A DNA stretch of 64,000 nucleotides from positions 115,195 to 179,194 of the forward strand of contig NZ_WQNE01000015.1 in the NCBI RefSeq assembly GCF_009759665.1, read 5' to 3'. Shown one piece after another: positions 27,257 through 35,330 of this stretch. The stretch's first letter is position 1. Every line of letters starts with the position of its first letter. The position numbers and the translations under genes are program-made. The stretch is from Bradyrhizobium cajani. GTDB lineage: Bacteria; Pseudomonadota; Alphaproteobacteria; Rhizobiales; Xanthobacteraceae. The notes under the pieces were generated by a model. The model made no database searches, had not been told where the DNA came from, and worked only from the letters and a program-made list of their open reading frames with translations.

Positions 27257-27736
27257 CTACTTCTTGCTTTCAGGGCGAATTTTCGAGGAGAGGGAGCGCA
27301 ACGCCGATAGCGCAACATCCAGCTCCCGGGGCGGAATCGTCTCCAGCCGTTTGCATAGATGCTTCTTGTGGACGTCCGCCGCCTTCCGGAACAGCTGCTC
27401 ACCCTTGGGCGTCAGGCGCACGATGAACGACCGCCGGTCTTCGCGCGACATTTCCTTGCTGATGAGGTCGTCCGCCAGGAGGCGCTGCACCAGCCCCGAG
27501 ACGTTGCCGCCGGAGACCTTCAGGTTCTGCGACAATTGCCCGAGCGCGAGGCCCTCCCTGCAGCGGTCGAGCTGGGCCAGCACGTCGAACTTCGCCAGCG
27601 ACAGTCCGAACTCGGCGCCCAGCATCGCATTCAGCGACGCGAAAATCTCGCCATGCAGGGACAGCAGCTGAAGCCAGAGCCGGGTTTCGATCTGCCCATA
27701 GGCGGGACCTATGTTCTCTTTGAGTGCTGCCGGCAT
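27257..27736 (-). CDS. MarR-family transcriptional regulator (B)
   Basis: A 159-residue MarR protein: FDVLAQLDRCREGLALGQLSQNL, recognition region VSGGNVSGLVQRLLADDLI and wing REDRRSFIVRLTPKGEQLF. It resembles the third MarR at 52959 closely by eye (LAQLDRE.SGL.LGEL, VSAGNLTPIVDRLVEDGYI), more than it resembles its neighbour. The ATG at 27736 begins the conserved part; an earlier in-frame opening at 27853 adds 39 unlikely residues. About 140 bases separate it from the IorB-like gene, so it may have its own promoter or be read through. Confidence 0.9.
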   Translation of the reverse strand: MPAALKENIGPAYGQIETRLWLQLLSLHGEIFASLNAMLGAEFGLSLAKFDVLAQLDRCREGLALGQLSQNLKVSGGNVSGLVQRLLADDLISKEMSREDRRSFIVRLTPKGEQLFRKAADVHKKHLCKRLETIPPRELDVALSALRSLSSKIRPESKK

Positions 27737-27878
27737 CGCATGACCATCACGGTGTCTCGTCGAGGGGGATACTCGCTGGATATCGCTCCGATGAACGACC
27801 TGAGAATCGTAGTCAAGGCGCCTGATTCTGGCGTCCTTCAGTCCGGGCAGCAACCGAATCCGCGGCCAGCCGCGGGCA

Positions 27879-29444
27879 TCACGCGAAGCTCTTGATGGTC
27901 TGGATCACGCCGTCGAGTTCCTTGCCCGGGCCGTCCTTCAACGCCGCCTCCCGCAGCCGCCGTGCCCAGTCGGCGGCATCGTCGCGCCGCTCCACCAGCT
28001 TGATCGTAGCCAGCGTCCTGTCGAATTTCGACAGCCCGCGGCTGTGGGTATCGGAATAGCCCTTCACCAGCCGGCGGCATTGCAGGATTTCGACGCCGAG
28101 CTGGTAGTTGATGCCGACGGCATCAATCGCCTGCTTGAGCCACCGGTCCCGGTGCGCCGTCTCGACCGCATGACGTAGCGAGCGGCGGCGCATGCCGCGC
28201 AGCCCGCCCACCACATAGAGCGCGAGGAACCAGGGCAACGAATAGGTCCGCACCCGGCGTCCCCTGTTGACGCGGCGATCGAGCCAGCCGAGGAGGCGGG
28301 GCCTCGTGCCAAGCCAGCGGCCGAAGCTTGCCGGCAGCATGCCCATGACCTCTTCCATGCGCGGGTGCATGAACTCGGTGGTCTGGAGCACCTGGTCTTG
28401 CGACAGCTCCAGCTCGCGCTCGATCCGCGTGCGACGACTGGATCGAGTCTTGAGGTCGGCGACGCGGATGACGTCGTCATAGCTCATCGCGTTGGCGAGA
28501 TGTTTTGCGGCGGCCTGCGTGAACGCGTAGCCCCGCTCGGTGCCACCGGAGTTCCGGTCTGCGGTGCAGACCGTTCCGAGGATGTCGAGATATTCGGCGC
28601 CATAGGCGACGTCCTGGAAATCGACCACCTTCCTCAGGCCGGCGCGCGCCATCGCCTGCACCGGCCCGGGCAATTCCTGCGTCAGGCGCGCGACGAGGGC
28701 GGCGAGCTGCGGATCGGCGGGCGTTGGCGAGGAACGGGCGTCGGTCTCTGCCGGCTGTGCCGGTGCTGCAACGTCGGAAGGTCCAGCCTGAACCCGGTCG
28801 AACGCGGCTTCGAAGGTCCGGATGCTGGCCTTGGCGCCTTTTTCGCCGGCGCGGATCACGTCGAGATAGCTCTCGCGGCTGAACGGCAGCACGCCCGCCG
28901 CGGCCAGCGCACCAAACATCGCCGCCGAGATGACGCTGCCATGCGCGATCGCCAGCGCATTCAGATCGAAGATGATCTCGGTCTTGGCGGCAACGCCGAT
29001 CGCACCCGTCACCGCGCCCTTGTCGGCGATGCCGTTGCCCGGCACGATCTTTTCGCCGATCGCAAACGACCTGTGGTTCGAGGCGATCAGCGTCGTGCGT
29101 TCCGGCGTCACGAGGCCACGCAGGATCGACCGGCCGGCCTCGATGAATTCCGCCGCCATCACCACGTCGACGTCGCCGGGCGTCGGCATCAGCGACAGGA
29201 TCGGCTTGCGGCCGCCTGCCGGCGGCATCGCCTCGATGTAGTAGATGGTGGCGCCGGTGCGCTGGGCGACGCCGGGCACCGAGGTCGATTGCGCGACCCA
29301 GCCATGGTTCTCGGCGAGCTGCACGATCCAGTCGGTGAGGACGCCGCCGCCCTGGCCGCCCATCGCGACGATCGCGATCGAGATCGGCCGTTCGGTCGCA
29401 TCTCCAGCGGCCGGGAGGGCCAGCCGTACCGTCTCGTCCCTCAT
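27879..29444 (-). CDS. Indolepyruvate:ferredoxin oxidoreductase beta-type subunit with a long C-terminal domain
   Basis: A 521-residue protein. Residues about 20-215 form the 2-oxoacid:ferredoxin oxidoreductase gamma-type domain (AIVAMGGQGGGVLTDWIVQLAE, then SVPGVAQRTGATIYYIE). The C-terminal 270 residues are an all-helical domain of the DUF6537 kind (VVDFQDVAYGAEYLDILGTV ... TRTYSLPW-like segment). Its ATG overlaps the IorA-type stop (ATGA). Together the pair should decarboxylate a 2-oxo acid to an acyl-CoA with reduction of ferredoxin. In this setting I propose isatinate (2-aminophenylglyoxylate) to anthraniloyl-CoA as the reaction; indolepyruvate to indoleacetyl-CoA is the textbook alternative. 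Confidence 0.85.
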   Translation of the reverse strand: MRDETVRLALPAAGDATERPISIAIVAMGGQGGGVLTDWIVQLAENHGWVAQSTSVPGVAQRTGATIYYIEAMPPAGGRKPILSLMPTPGDVDVVMAAEFIEAGRSILRGLVTPERTTLIASNHRSFAIGEKIVPGNGIADKGAVTGAIGVAAKTEIIFDLNALAIAHGSVISAAMFGALAAAGVLPFSRESYLDVIRAGEKGAKASIRTFEAAFDRVQAGPSDVAAPAQPAETDARSSPTPADPQLAALVARLTQELPGPVQAMARAGLRKVVDFQDVAYGAEYLDILGTVCTADRNSGGTERGYAFTQAAAKHLANAMSYDDVIRVADLKTRSSRRTRIERELELSQDQVLQTTEFMHPRMEEVMGMLPASFGRWLGTRPRLLGWLDRRVNRGRRVRTYSLPWFLALYVVGGLRGMRRRSLRHAVETAHRDRWLKQAIDAVGINYQLGVEILQCRRLVKGYSDTHSRGLSKFDRTLATIKLVERRDDAADWARRLREAALKDGPGKELDGVIQTIKSFA

Positions 29445-31600
29445 GCCAGCGCCTCGAGGGGCGGACGCTGCCGGTCGCGCCGCCGTTGCAGCCAGCCGAT
29501 CACGGACATGGCGACCTTCGACTTGAACTTGTCCCAGCGGCTTGGATTGTGGATGACGTCGGCGCGGTAGAACGAGGGACAGAGCACGGCGGCTTCGGCG
29601 ACCTCGCCGCAATTGCCGCAGCCGACGCAGGAATTGTCGATGGCCGCGACCGGATCGTCGCGCAGGGGATCGTCGAGCTGCTTCACCGAGAGCGACGGGC
29701 AGCCCGAGAGGCGGATGCAGGCGTGGTCGCCCGTGCAGACGTCCTCGTCGACGCCGAACCGCTCCTTGACGGTGCGGACGCCGTCCTTGATCGCCTTGTT
29801 GATCTGCGGCTTCACGCGGCGCTGCTTGTTGAGCATGCATTCGGAGGAGGCGACGATGACCTTGGGGCCTTCGTCCTTCGTCGTCAGCGCCTCTTTCAGC
29901 GTATCGCGCATCCTGCCGACGTCATAGGTGCGGTCGATCTGCCGGACCCATTGGCCGCCGATGCCCTTCACCGCCTGCACGATCGAATTGTTGGTCTTGC
30001 GCCGCTTGTTGGCCGCGCGCGAGGACAGGATGTCCTGGCCGCCGGTCGCGGAGGTGTAGTAGTTGTCGACGATGACGAAGACGCCGTCATGCTTGTTGAA
30101 GACGGCGTTGCCGATGCCGCTGGTCAGGCCGTTGTGCCAGAAACCGCCGTCGCCCATCACCGCGATCGAGCGCTTGTCGGCCTTGACGTTGAAGGCCGAG
30201 GTCGAGGCCGGGCCGAGGCCGAAGCCCATCGTCGTCGCGCCGATGTTGAACGGCGGCAGGATCGAGAACAGATGGCAGCCGATGTCGGCTGAGACGTGGT
30301 GCTGGCCGAGTTCCTCTTCCACCAGCTTCATCGCGGCGAAGATCGGCCGTTCCGGGCAGCCGGTGCAGAGTCCTGGTGGGCGCGCCGGCACGACCTGCTT
30401 GAGCTTCTCGATCGCCGGATGATTGAGCACGGGAGCCGCATCGGGCGCCGGCGGCCGGTTGCCGAGCAGCCGCGGCTCGGTCTTCTCTAAAAACTCCCTG
30501 ACGCCGCCGAGCAGGACCTGCGCGGTGTAGTCGCCGCCCATCGGCAGCACGTCCTTGCCGTGGACGCGCGCCTGGATGTCCTTGCGCCGCAGCACGGTAT
30601 TGATCGCCTGCTCCAGATATTCCGGCTGACCTTCCTCGACGATCAGGACTGCGTCCTTGTCGAGACAGAACTCCGCGACCTCCGCATCGATCACGGGGTA
30701 GGTGACGTTCATGATATAAAGCGGGATCTGCGTATTGCCGTAGGCATCCGAGAGCCCGAGATATTGCAGCGCGCGGATCACGTTGTTGTACATGCCGCCC
30801 TGCATGATGATGCCGACCTTACCCTGCTGCGGCCCCATCCACTCGTTCAATTTGTTGTCCCGGATGAAGCCGATCGCCGCCGGCAGCCGCGTCTTGATCT
30901 TCTCCTGCTCGTGCTCATAGGCCGCCGGCGGCAGCACGATGCGGCCGACGTCGCGCTTTGGATTGTTCAGCGCGTCCTTGATGGTGTGGGCGGGCTTGAC
31001 GTTGTCCTTGCAGGCGAAGCTGCCATGCATGTGACAGGCGCGAACGCGGACCTCGAGCATCACGGGGGTGTTCGAGACTTCCGAGAGCTCAAAACCCTTC
31101 TCGATCAGATTGACGATGCATTCGTGGTCGGGGCGCGGGTCGAGCAGCCACATCTGCGACTTCATCGCGAAGGCGTGGGTGCGCTCCTGCATGATCGAGG
31201 AGCCTTCGCCATAGTCCTCGCCGACGATGACCATGGTGCCGCCGGTGACGCCGCCCGAGGCGAGGTTGGCGAGTGCATCGGAGGCGACATTGGTGCCGAC
31301 CGTGGACTTCCAGGCCACCGCGCCGCGCAGCGGATACATCACCGAGGCCGACAGCATGGCGGCGGCCGCTGCCTCGTTGGCCGAGCTCTGGAACACGACG
31401 CCGAGATCGTCGAGCACGTCCTTGGCGTCGGCGAGCACGTCCATCAGGTGCGAGATCGGCGAGCCCTGATAGCCGCCGACATAGGCGACACCCGATTGCA
31501 GCAGCGCCTTGGTGATGGCGAGGATGCCTTCGCCGCGGAACGTGTCGCCATCGCCGAGCCGGAGATCCTCGACCTCGCGAGCAAAAGACCGTTCAGCCAT
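29441..31600 (-). CDS. iorA: Indolepyruvate:ferredoxin oxidoreductase alpha-type subunit (IorA family)
   Basis: A 719-residue protein: N-terminal pyrimidine-binding domain (FQSSANEAAAAAMLSASVMY), central transketolase-like C domain, a thiamine-diphosphate domain (GDGGFWHNGLTSGIGNAVFN, then VDNYYTSATGGQDIL) and a C-terminal ferredoxin-like part with cysteines around VCTGDHACIRLSGCPSL and CVGCGNCGEVAEAAVLCP. CTGCPERPIF is also typical of IorA. The start at 31600 follows a GGAGGG site. It is the first gene of a minus-strand operon with its own promoter at about 31624-31652. See the beta-type subunit for the proposed substrate. Confidence 0.93.
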   Translation of the reverse strand: MAERSFAREVEDLRLGDGDTFRGEGILAITKALLQSGVAYVGGYQGSPISHLMDVLADAKDVLDDLGVVFQSSANEAAAAAMLSASVMYPLRGAVAWKSTVGTNVASDALANLASGGVTGGTMVIVGEDYGEGSSIMQERTHAFAMKSQMWLLDPRPDHECIVNLIEKGFELSEVSNTPVMLEVRVRACHMHGSFACKDNVKPAHTIKDALNNPKRDVGRIVLPPAAYEHEQEKIKTRLPAAIGFIRDNKLNEWMGPQQGKVGIIMQGGMYNNVIRALQYLGLSDAYGNTQIPLYIMNVTYPVIDAEVAEFCLDKDAVLIVEEGQPEYLEQAINTVLRRKDIQARVHGKDVLPMGGDYTAQVLLGGVREFLEKTEPRLLGNRPPAPDAAPVLNHPAIEKLKQVVPARPPGLCTGCPERPIFAAMKLVEEELGQHHVSADIGCHLFSILPPFNIGATTMGFGLGPASTSAFNVKADKRSIAVMGDGGFWHNGLTSGIGNAVFNKHDGVFVIVDNYYTSATGGQDILSSRAANKRRKTNNSIVQAVKGIGGQWVRQIDRTYDVGRMRDTLKEALTTKDEGPKVIVASSECMLNKQRRVKPQINKAIKDGVRTVKERFGVDEDVCTGDHACIRLSGCPSLSVKQLDDPLRDDPVAAIDNSCVGCGNCGEVAEAAVLCPSFYRADVIHNPSRWDKFKSKVAMSVIGWLQRRRDRQRPPLEALA

Positions 31601-31945
31601 TGCACCCTCCAGAAATATGCGTTAGCATACGTTTACATGTAAAGTAAGTCAACGCCGCGCCATGCTATCACGCCTCTGGAGCTCTGCTTCGAAAGCGAAG
31701 ATCATGAGCCCGCGACAGGGTAGGGCCAATGCCGAAGCTGCCTCGCTTGAGAGCTGCCGCCGTCCAGGCCTCACCCCTATATCTCGACGCGAGCGCGACC
31801 GCCGACAAGGCGGCTTCACCGGTCCGTGAGGCAGCCAGCCACGGCGCCAGGCTTGTCGACGGTTCGGAACACGTCGACCATGTGGCGCCATGAGACAGGA
31901 CTTCGTCAAACCGGACTTTTCGTCGAACAGGACTTGGAGGATAGG
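31601..31945. promoter_or_regulatory. Divergent promoter region between the IorA-type and gentisate dioxygenase-like genes
   Basis: On the minus strand TTGACT (31647-31652) and TATGCT (31624-31629) are 17 bases apart. The spacer holds a perfect palindrome TTTACATGTAAA (31632-31643), and TATGC-TAACG-CATAT (31615-31629) overlaps the -10. The same parts occur before the Rieske operon. A GGAGG site precedes the plus-strand gene at 31946. No gene was seen in the remaining 290 bases. Confidence 0.55.
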
Positions 31946-33052
31946 ATGCGTGAGAACGTGATCGGCCGGGCCAATGTCGAGGACACCCCCGAGCTCAAAG
32001 CCTATTACAAGGACCTCGAAAAGTATGAAGCCGGTGCGCTCTGGACGGTCGCCAACAAGATCGAGCCATGGCAGCCGCAATCGGCGTCCGTTCCCGTGCT
32101 CTGGCGTTACAAGGACCTGCGTGAGCATGTGCTGCGTTCGGTCGAGCTGGTCTCGCCGGAAAAGGCGGGACGGCGGGTGATCTATCTGAACAATCCCGGC
32201 CGCCGCGACGTGTCGGCCGCGGTGGGCTGGCTCTATTCGGGACTTCAGGTGATGCATCCCGGCGAGGTCGCCTCCGCCCACGCGCACTCGGCCTCCGCAT
32301 TGCGCTTCATCATGGAAGGCGCGGGGGCCTACACCATCGTCGATGGGCACAAGATGACGCTCGGCGCGCGCGATTTCGTGCTCACGCCGAACGGCACCTG
32401 GCACGAGCATGGTGTCGACGCAGGCGGCTCGGTCTGCATCTGGCAGGACGGCCTCGACATCCCGCTCGTCAATGCGCTGGAGGCAAATTTCTTCGTCGTG
32501 CATCCCAAGGTCCAGCAGGAAGAATCCGGCTATCCCGTCGACGACATGACCAAGACCTGGGGCAATCCCGGCCTTCGCCCGGTGAACGCGCCGTGGTCGA
32601 AGGGCTATTCGCCCATGTTCAAGTATGAGTGGGAGCCGACCTACGACGCCTTGCAGAAATACGCCGCCGCGACCGACGGCTCGCCCTACGACGGCATTCT
32701 CATGAACTATGTCAATCCGGTCACGGGCGGGCATGTGATGCAGACGATCGGCGCCAGCATGCAGCTGCTGCGGCCGGGGGAGAAGACGAAGTCGCACCGG
32801 CACACCGGAAGCTTCATCTATCAGGTTGCCAAGGGCAGCGGCTATTCGATCATCGCCGGCAAGCGTCTGGATTGGGAGGAGCGCGACATCTTCTGCGTGC
32901 CGTCCTGGGCCTGGCACGAGCACGGCAATGCGTCTTCGAGCGAGGACGCCTGCCTGTTCTGCTTCAACGATCTGCCCGTCATCGAGGGCCTCGGTTTCTA
33001 CCGGGAAGAGGCCTATGGCGACAATGCAGGGCACCAGCCGGTAGCCGCCTGA
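31946..33052 (+). CDS. Gentisate 1,2-dioxygenase-like ring-cleavage enzyme (bicupin)
   Basis: A 368-residue bicupin. The first cupin carries the iron-binding pattern HPGEVASAHAHSASALRFIM with the HxH pair, and later TWHEHG; the second cupin is LRPGEKTKSHRHTGSFIYQV with WAWHEHG. Length and layout match gentisate 1,2-dioxygenase. The ATG at 31946 follows TTGGAGGATAGG. It leads an operon with an FAH hydrolase, a thioesterase and an EthD-like protein, so it should open a 2,5-disubstituted benzoate (gentisate, or 5-hydroxyanthranilate in this setting) between the carboxyl carbon and the neighbouring hydroxyl or amino carbon. Confidence 0.9.
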   Translation: MRENVIGRANVEDTPELKAYYKDLEKYEAGALWTVANKIEPWQPQSASVPVLWRYKDLREHVLRSVELVSPEKAGRRVIYLNNPGRRDVSAAVGWLYSGLQVMHPGEVASAHAHSASALRFIMEGAGAYTIVDGHKMTLGARDFVLTPNGTWHEHGVDAGGSVCIWQDGLDIPLVNALEANFFVVHPKVQQEESGYPVDDMTKTWGNPGLRPVNAPWSKGYSPMFKYEWEPTYDALQKYAAATDGSPYDGILMNYVNPVTGGHVMQTIGASMQLLRPGEKTKSHRHTGSFIYQVAKGSGYSIIAGKRLDWEERDIFCVPSWAWHEHGNASSSEDACLFCFNDLPVIEGLGFYREEAYGDNAGHQPVAA

Positions 33053-33094
33053 CGTCTTTCACCGAATCAATCGAAAGAGCCGGATATAGCTTCC

Positions 33095-34003
33095 ATGCGC
33101 CTTGTCACCTACACCACGGGCTCCAGCGGATCCCGTCTCGGAGTCCTCGTCAGCGGATTGGTCGTCGATATCGAGCGTCTCGGCGCCTCGCGCGGCGTTG
33201 CCTGGCCGAGCGACATGCTGTCATTCATCGACAACAGCGTGACGTTGCTGCCGGCGCTGCAAGAGCGCCTGGAGAATGCCAATGGGCGCCCGCCGACCGG
33301 CTCCGCCGTTCCGGTCGAGGACGTCAAGCTGCAGGCGCCGATCCCGCGTCCGCGCAAGAACATCTTTGGCATCGGGCTGAACTACCGCGCGCATGTTGCG
33401 GAGTCCGCCAAGAGCCTGGATACCAGCAAGGACCTGCCGAAGCAGCCGGTGGTTTTCTCCAAGCCGCCAACCTCGGTGATTGGTCCCGGCGCCGCAATTC
33501 ATCACAACGCGAAGATGACGCAGCAGCTCGACTGGGAGGTCGAGCTCGCCGTCATCATCGGGAAGACCGCGACGCGCATCCCGGTCGAGAAGGCCATGGA
33601 CCACGTCTTCGGCTATTCGGTCATGATCGACATCTCCGCGCGCGACAATCGCCGCGCCGGCCAGTGGATCTTTTCCAAGGGCATGGATACCTACGCGCCG
33701 TTCGGCCCGTGCATCGTGACCGCGGACGAGATCCCGAACCCGCATGACTTGCGGCTCTGGCTGACCAAGAACGGGGTCATGAAGCAGGACTCCAACACCA
33801 AATACATGATCTTCGATATCCCGGTCCTGATTGCCGACATCTCGTCGGGGATGACGCTCGAGCCCGGCGATATCATCGCGACCGGGACGCCCGAGGGTGT
33901 CGGTGCCGGTATGACTCCTCAGGAATGGCTGTGGCCCGGCGACGTGGTGGAAGCCGGTGTCGATGGTGTCGGTGTCATCCGGCACCCGGTTGTCGCGATC
34001 TGA
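33095..34003 (+). CDS. Fumarylacetoacetate hydrolase family protein (fumarylpyruvate/maleylpyruvate-type hydrolase)
   Basis: A 302-residue FAH-fold enzyme: metal-site residues in DWEVELAVIIGK, GYSVMIDISARD and the conserved FSKGMDTYAPFGP and DIIATGTPEGVG segments. It starts 42 bases after the gentisate dioxygenase-like gene. It should hydrolyse the ring-cleavage product to pyruvate and fumarate or maleate. No separate maleylpyruvate isomerase was seen, so direct hydrolysis is likely. Confidence 0.9.
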   Translation: MRLVTYTTGSSGSRLGVLVSGLVVDIERLGASRGVAWPSDMLSFIDNSVTLLPALQERLENANGRPPTGSAVPVEDVKLQAPIPRPRKNIFGIGLNYRAHVAESAKSLDTSKDLPKQPVVFSKPPTSVIGPGAAIHHNAKMTQQLDWEVELAVIIGKTATRIPVEKAMDHVFGYSVMIDISARDNRRAGQWIFSKGMDTYAPFGPCIVTADEIPNPHDLRLWLTKNGVMKQDSNTKYMIFDIPVLIADISSGMTLEPGDIIATGTPEGVGAGMTPQEWLWPGDVVEAGVDGVGVIRHPVVAI

Positions 34004-34434
34004 TGACGTCGTTCTCGTTTGATCGCGAGCTGCGCTTCGGGGACTGCGATCCTTCGGGGATCGCGTATTTCCCATCCTATCTGAACATCCTCAACGGCGT
34101 CGTCGAGGACTTCTGGGCGGGAATCGGTTTTCCCTGGCCGGAATTGATCGCGGTCCGGAAGATCGGGACGCCGACCGTGCATCTGACCTGCGATTTCTCG
34201 CGGCCGTCGATGTTCGGCGATCTCCTGAGCTTTGGACTCAGCATCAGCAAGGTGGGCGGATCGTCGCTCCATCTGGCCCATGTCATATCGGGCGCCGACG
34301 GCATGCGCTGGCGCGCGCGCCAGATTGTTGCCGCAACCTCGCTGGTCGATCACCGCGCCATACCGTGGCCGGATGATGTACGCGCGGCGCTCGTGGCGCA
34401 TCTGCATGCCGGCGAGGAGATCGCGGCATCATGA
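34003..34434 (+). CDS. Acyl-CoA thioesterase of the 4-hydroxybenzoyl-CoA thioesterase family
   Basis: A 143-residue hotdog-fold protein with the active-site segment RFGDCDPSGIAYFPSYLNILN, whose aspartate matches the catalytic residue of the Pseudomonas-type enzyme. The ATG shares one base with the FAH stop codon; an earlier in-frame opening overlaps the FAH gene. In this operon it should release the free aromatic acid from its CoA ester (for example gentisyl-CoA or 5-hydroxyanthraniloyl-CoA) before ring cleavage. Confidence 0.88.
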   Translation: MTSFSFDRELRFGDCDPSGIAYFPSYLNILNGVVEDFWAGIGFPWPELIAVRKIGTPTVHLTCDFSRPSMFGDLLSFGLSISKVGGSSLHLAHVISGADGMRWRARQIVAATSLVDHRAIPWPDDVRAALVAHLHAGEEIAAS

Positions 34435-35159
34435 TCTCGCTCTTCATGACCTTCTCGGATCCGGCCGGCGCGCGGCGAATTCATGCGGACGATCTTGCGG
34501 CTGCATCTGGCATGCTCGGATCGATCCCAGACATGACCGAGGGCCTGCTGTTCACGCCGCTGGAGCAATCGGTCGATCATCCCTACAAGGACGACGGCAC
34601 CGGGCCGGTCTTTGCGCTCCAATTGCGTTTCCCGGACCTGTTTGCGTGCGAGGCCGCGCTGGATCGCGCTGGTGTGCTCGCTGATCTCGCCTCAGGCGTC
34701 GGCCTGTCGAGCCTTGCCGGACTGGACGTGACGCACCAGGCGATGTTGACGCGCGCCTTTCCCGTCGATGACGCCGCGCATGCGCCTGGCACGGTGACGC
34801 CGTGCAGCTACCTCGTGCACTATCCGGGGCCGGCCGACGACATCAACGCCTGGAATTTGCATTATCTGGAGCATCACCCGCCGATCATGCGGACTTTCCC
34901 GAATGTCCGTCAGATCGAGATCTGCACGCGCATCGATTGGGTCGACCGGCTGCCGTCGCAGCGGGTCGAGCACATGCAGCGCAACAAGCTGGTGTTCGAC
35001 AGCCCGCAAGCCCTTGCGCACGCGCTCGGCTCCGACGTCATCACGCGCATGCGCGCGGACTTCGTAAAATTCCCGCCATTCGCGGGCGGCAACAAGCATT
35101 TTCCGATGCTGACGCGGGTGGTGCGATCTGGGGCCAAAAGCGCGATGAGATTAGGATGA
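34431..35159 (+). CDS. EthD-like / dimeric alpha-beta barrel protein
   Basis: A 242-residue cytoplasmic protein that overlaps the thioesterase stop (ATGA). It appears to hold two ferredoxin-like alpha-beta barrel halves; the second (YLVHYPGPADDINAWNLHYLEHHPPIMRTFPNVRQIEI) resembles EthD domains. No catalytic motif is clear. Such proteins often act on or bind small aromatics, so an auxiliary role in this pathway is likely. The last codons lie inside a repeat hairpin (35137-35175). Confidence 0.65.
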   Translation: MISLFMTFSDPAGARRIHADDLAAASGMLGSIPDMTEGLLFTPLEQSVDHPYKDDGTGPVFALQLRFPDLFACEAALDRAGVLADLASGVGLSSLAGLDVTHQAMLTRAFPVDDAAHAPGTVTPCSYLVHYPGPADDINAWNLHYLEHHPPIMRTFPNVRQIEICTRIDWVDRLPSQRVEHMQRNKLVFDSPQALAHALGSDVITRMRADFVKFPPFAGGNKHFPMLTRVVRSGAKSAMRLG

Positions 35160-35175
35160 ATCGTCATCGCGCTTT
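35137..35175. repeat. Perfect 12-bp inverted repeat, part of an intergenic repeat element
   Basis: The arms AAAGCGCGATGA (35137-35148) and TCATCGCGCTTT (35164-35175) are separated by 15 bases. The left arm and the stop codon of the EthD-like gene overlap. The hairpin may also end transcription of the operon. Confidence 0.7.
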
Positions 35176-35188
35176 AGGTTGTTGTTTG

Positions 35189-35235
35189 AGCATGATCTTT
35201 TCGGAAAACCGCTGCGCACTTTTCCGGATCATGCT
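35189..35235. repeat. Palindromic intergenic repeat (AGCATGATC ... GATCATGCT)
   Basis: The ends AGCATGATC and GATCATGCT are perfect inverted copies; the inner parts CTTTTCGGAAAA and TTTTCCG also pair. From memory, almost the same sequence is scattered between genes of Bradyrhizobium and relatives, which supports the taxonomic call. It marks the left border of the A/T-richer stretch. Confidence 0.7.
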
Positions 35236-35330
35236 TTAGCTGGGGCATGCCCTTTTTAGTCTCGTCCCAGATCAGGGGGGCAGCGCCCCTTACAGCGCCG
35301 CGATAGAAGGCTGCGCCAAGAGGATCACGC

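Noticed and set aside
26169..27671. 500-codon plus-strand frame across the SDR and both MarR genes
   Set aside because: It runs through three genes in other frames, all with strong family motifs; Arg/His-rich translation without domains.
27879..29840. Longer IorB-like protein starting at 29840
   Set aside because: The extra 132 residues overlap the IorA-type gene and are Arg-rich non-coding text; ATG at 29444 overlaps the IorA stop as in coupled genes.
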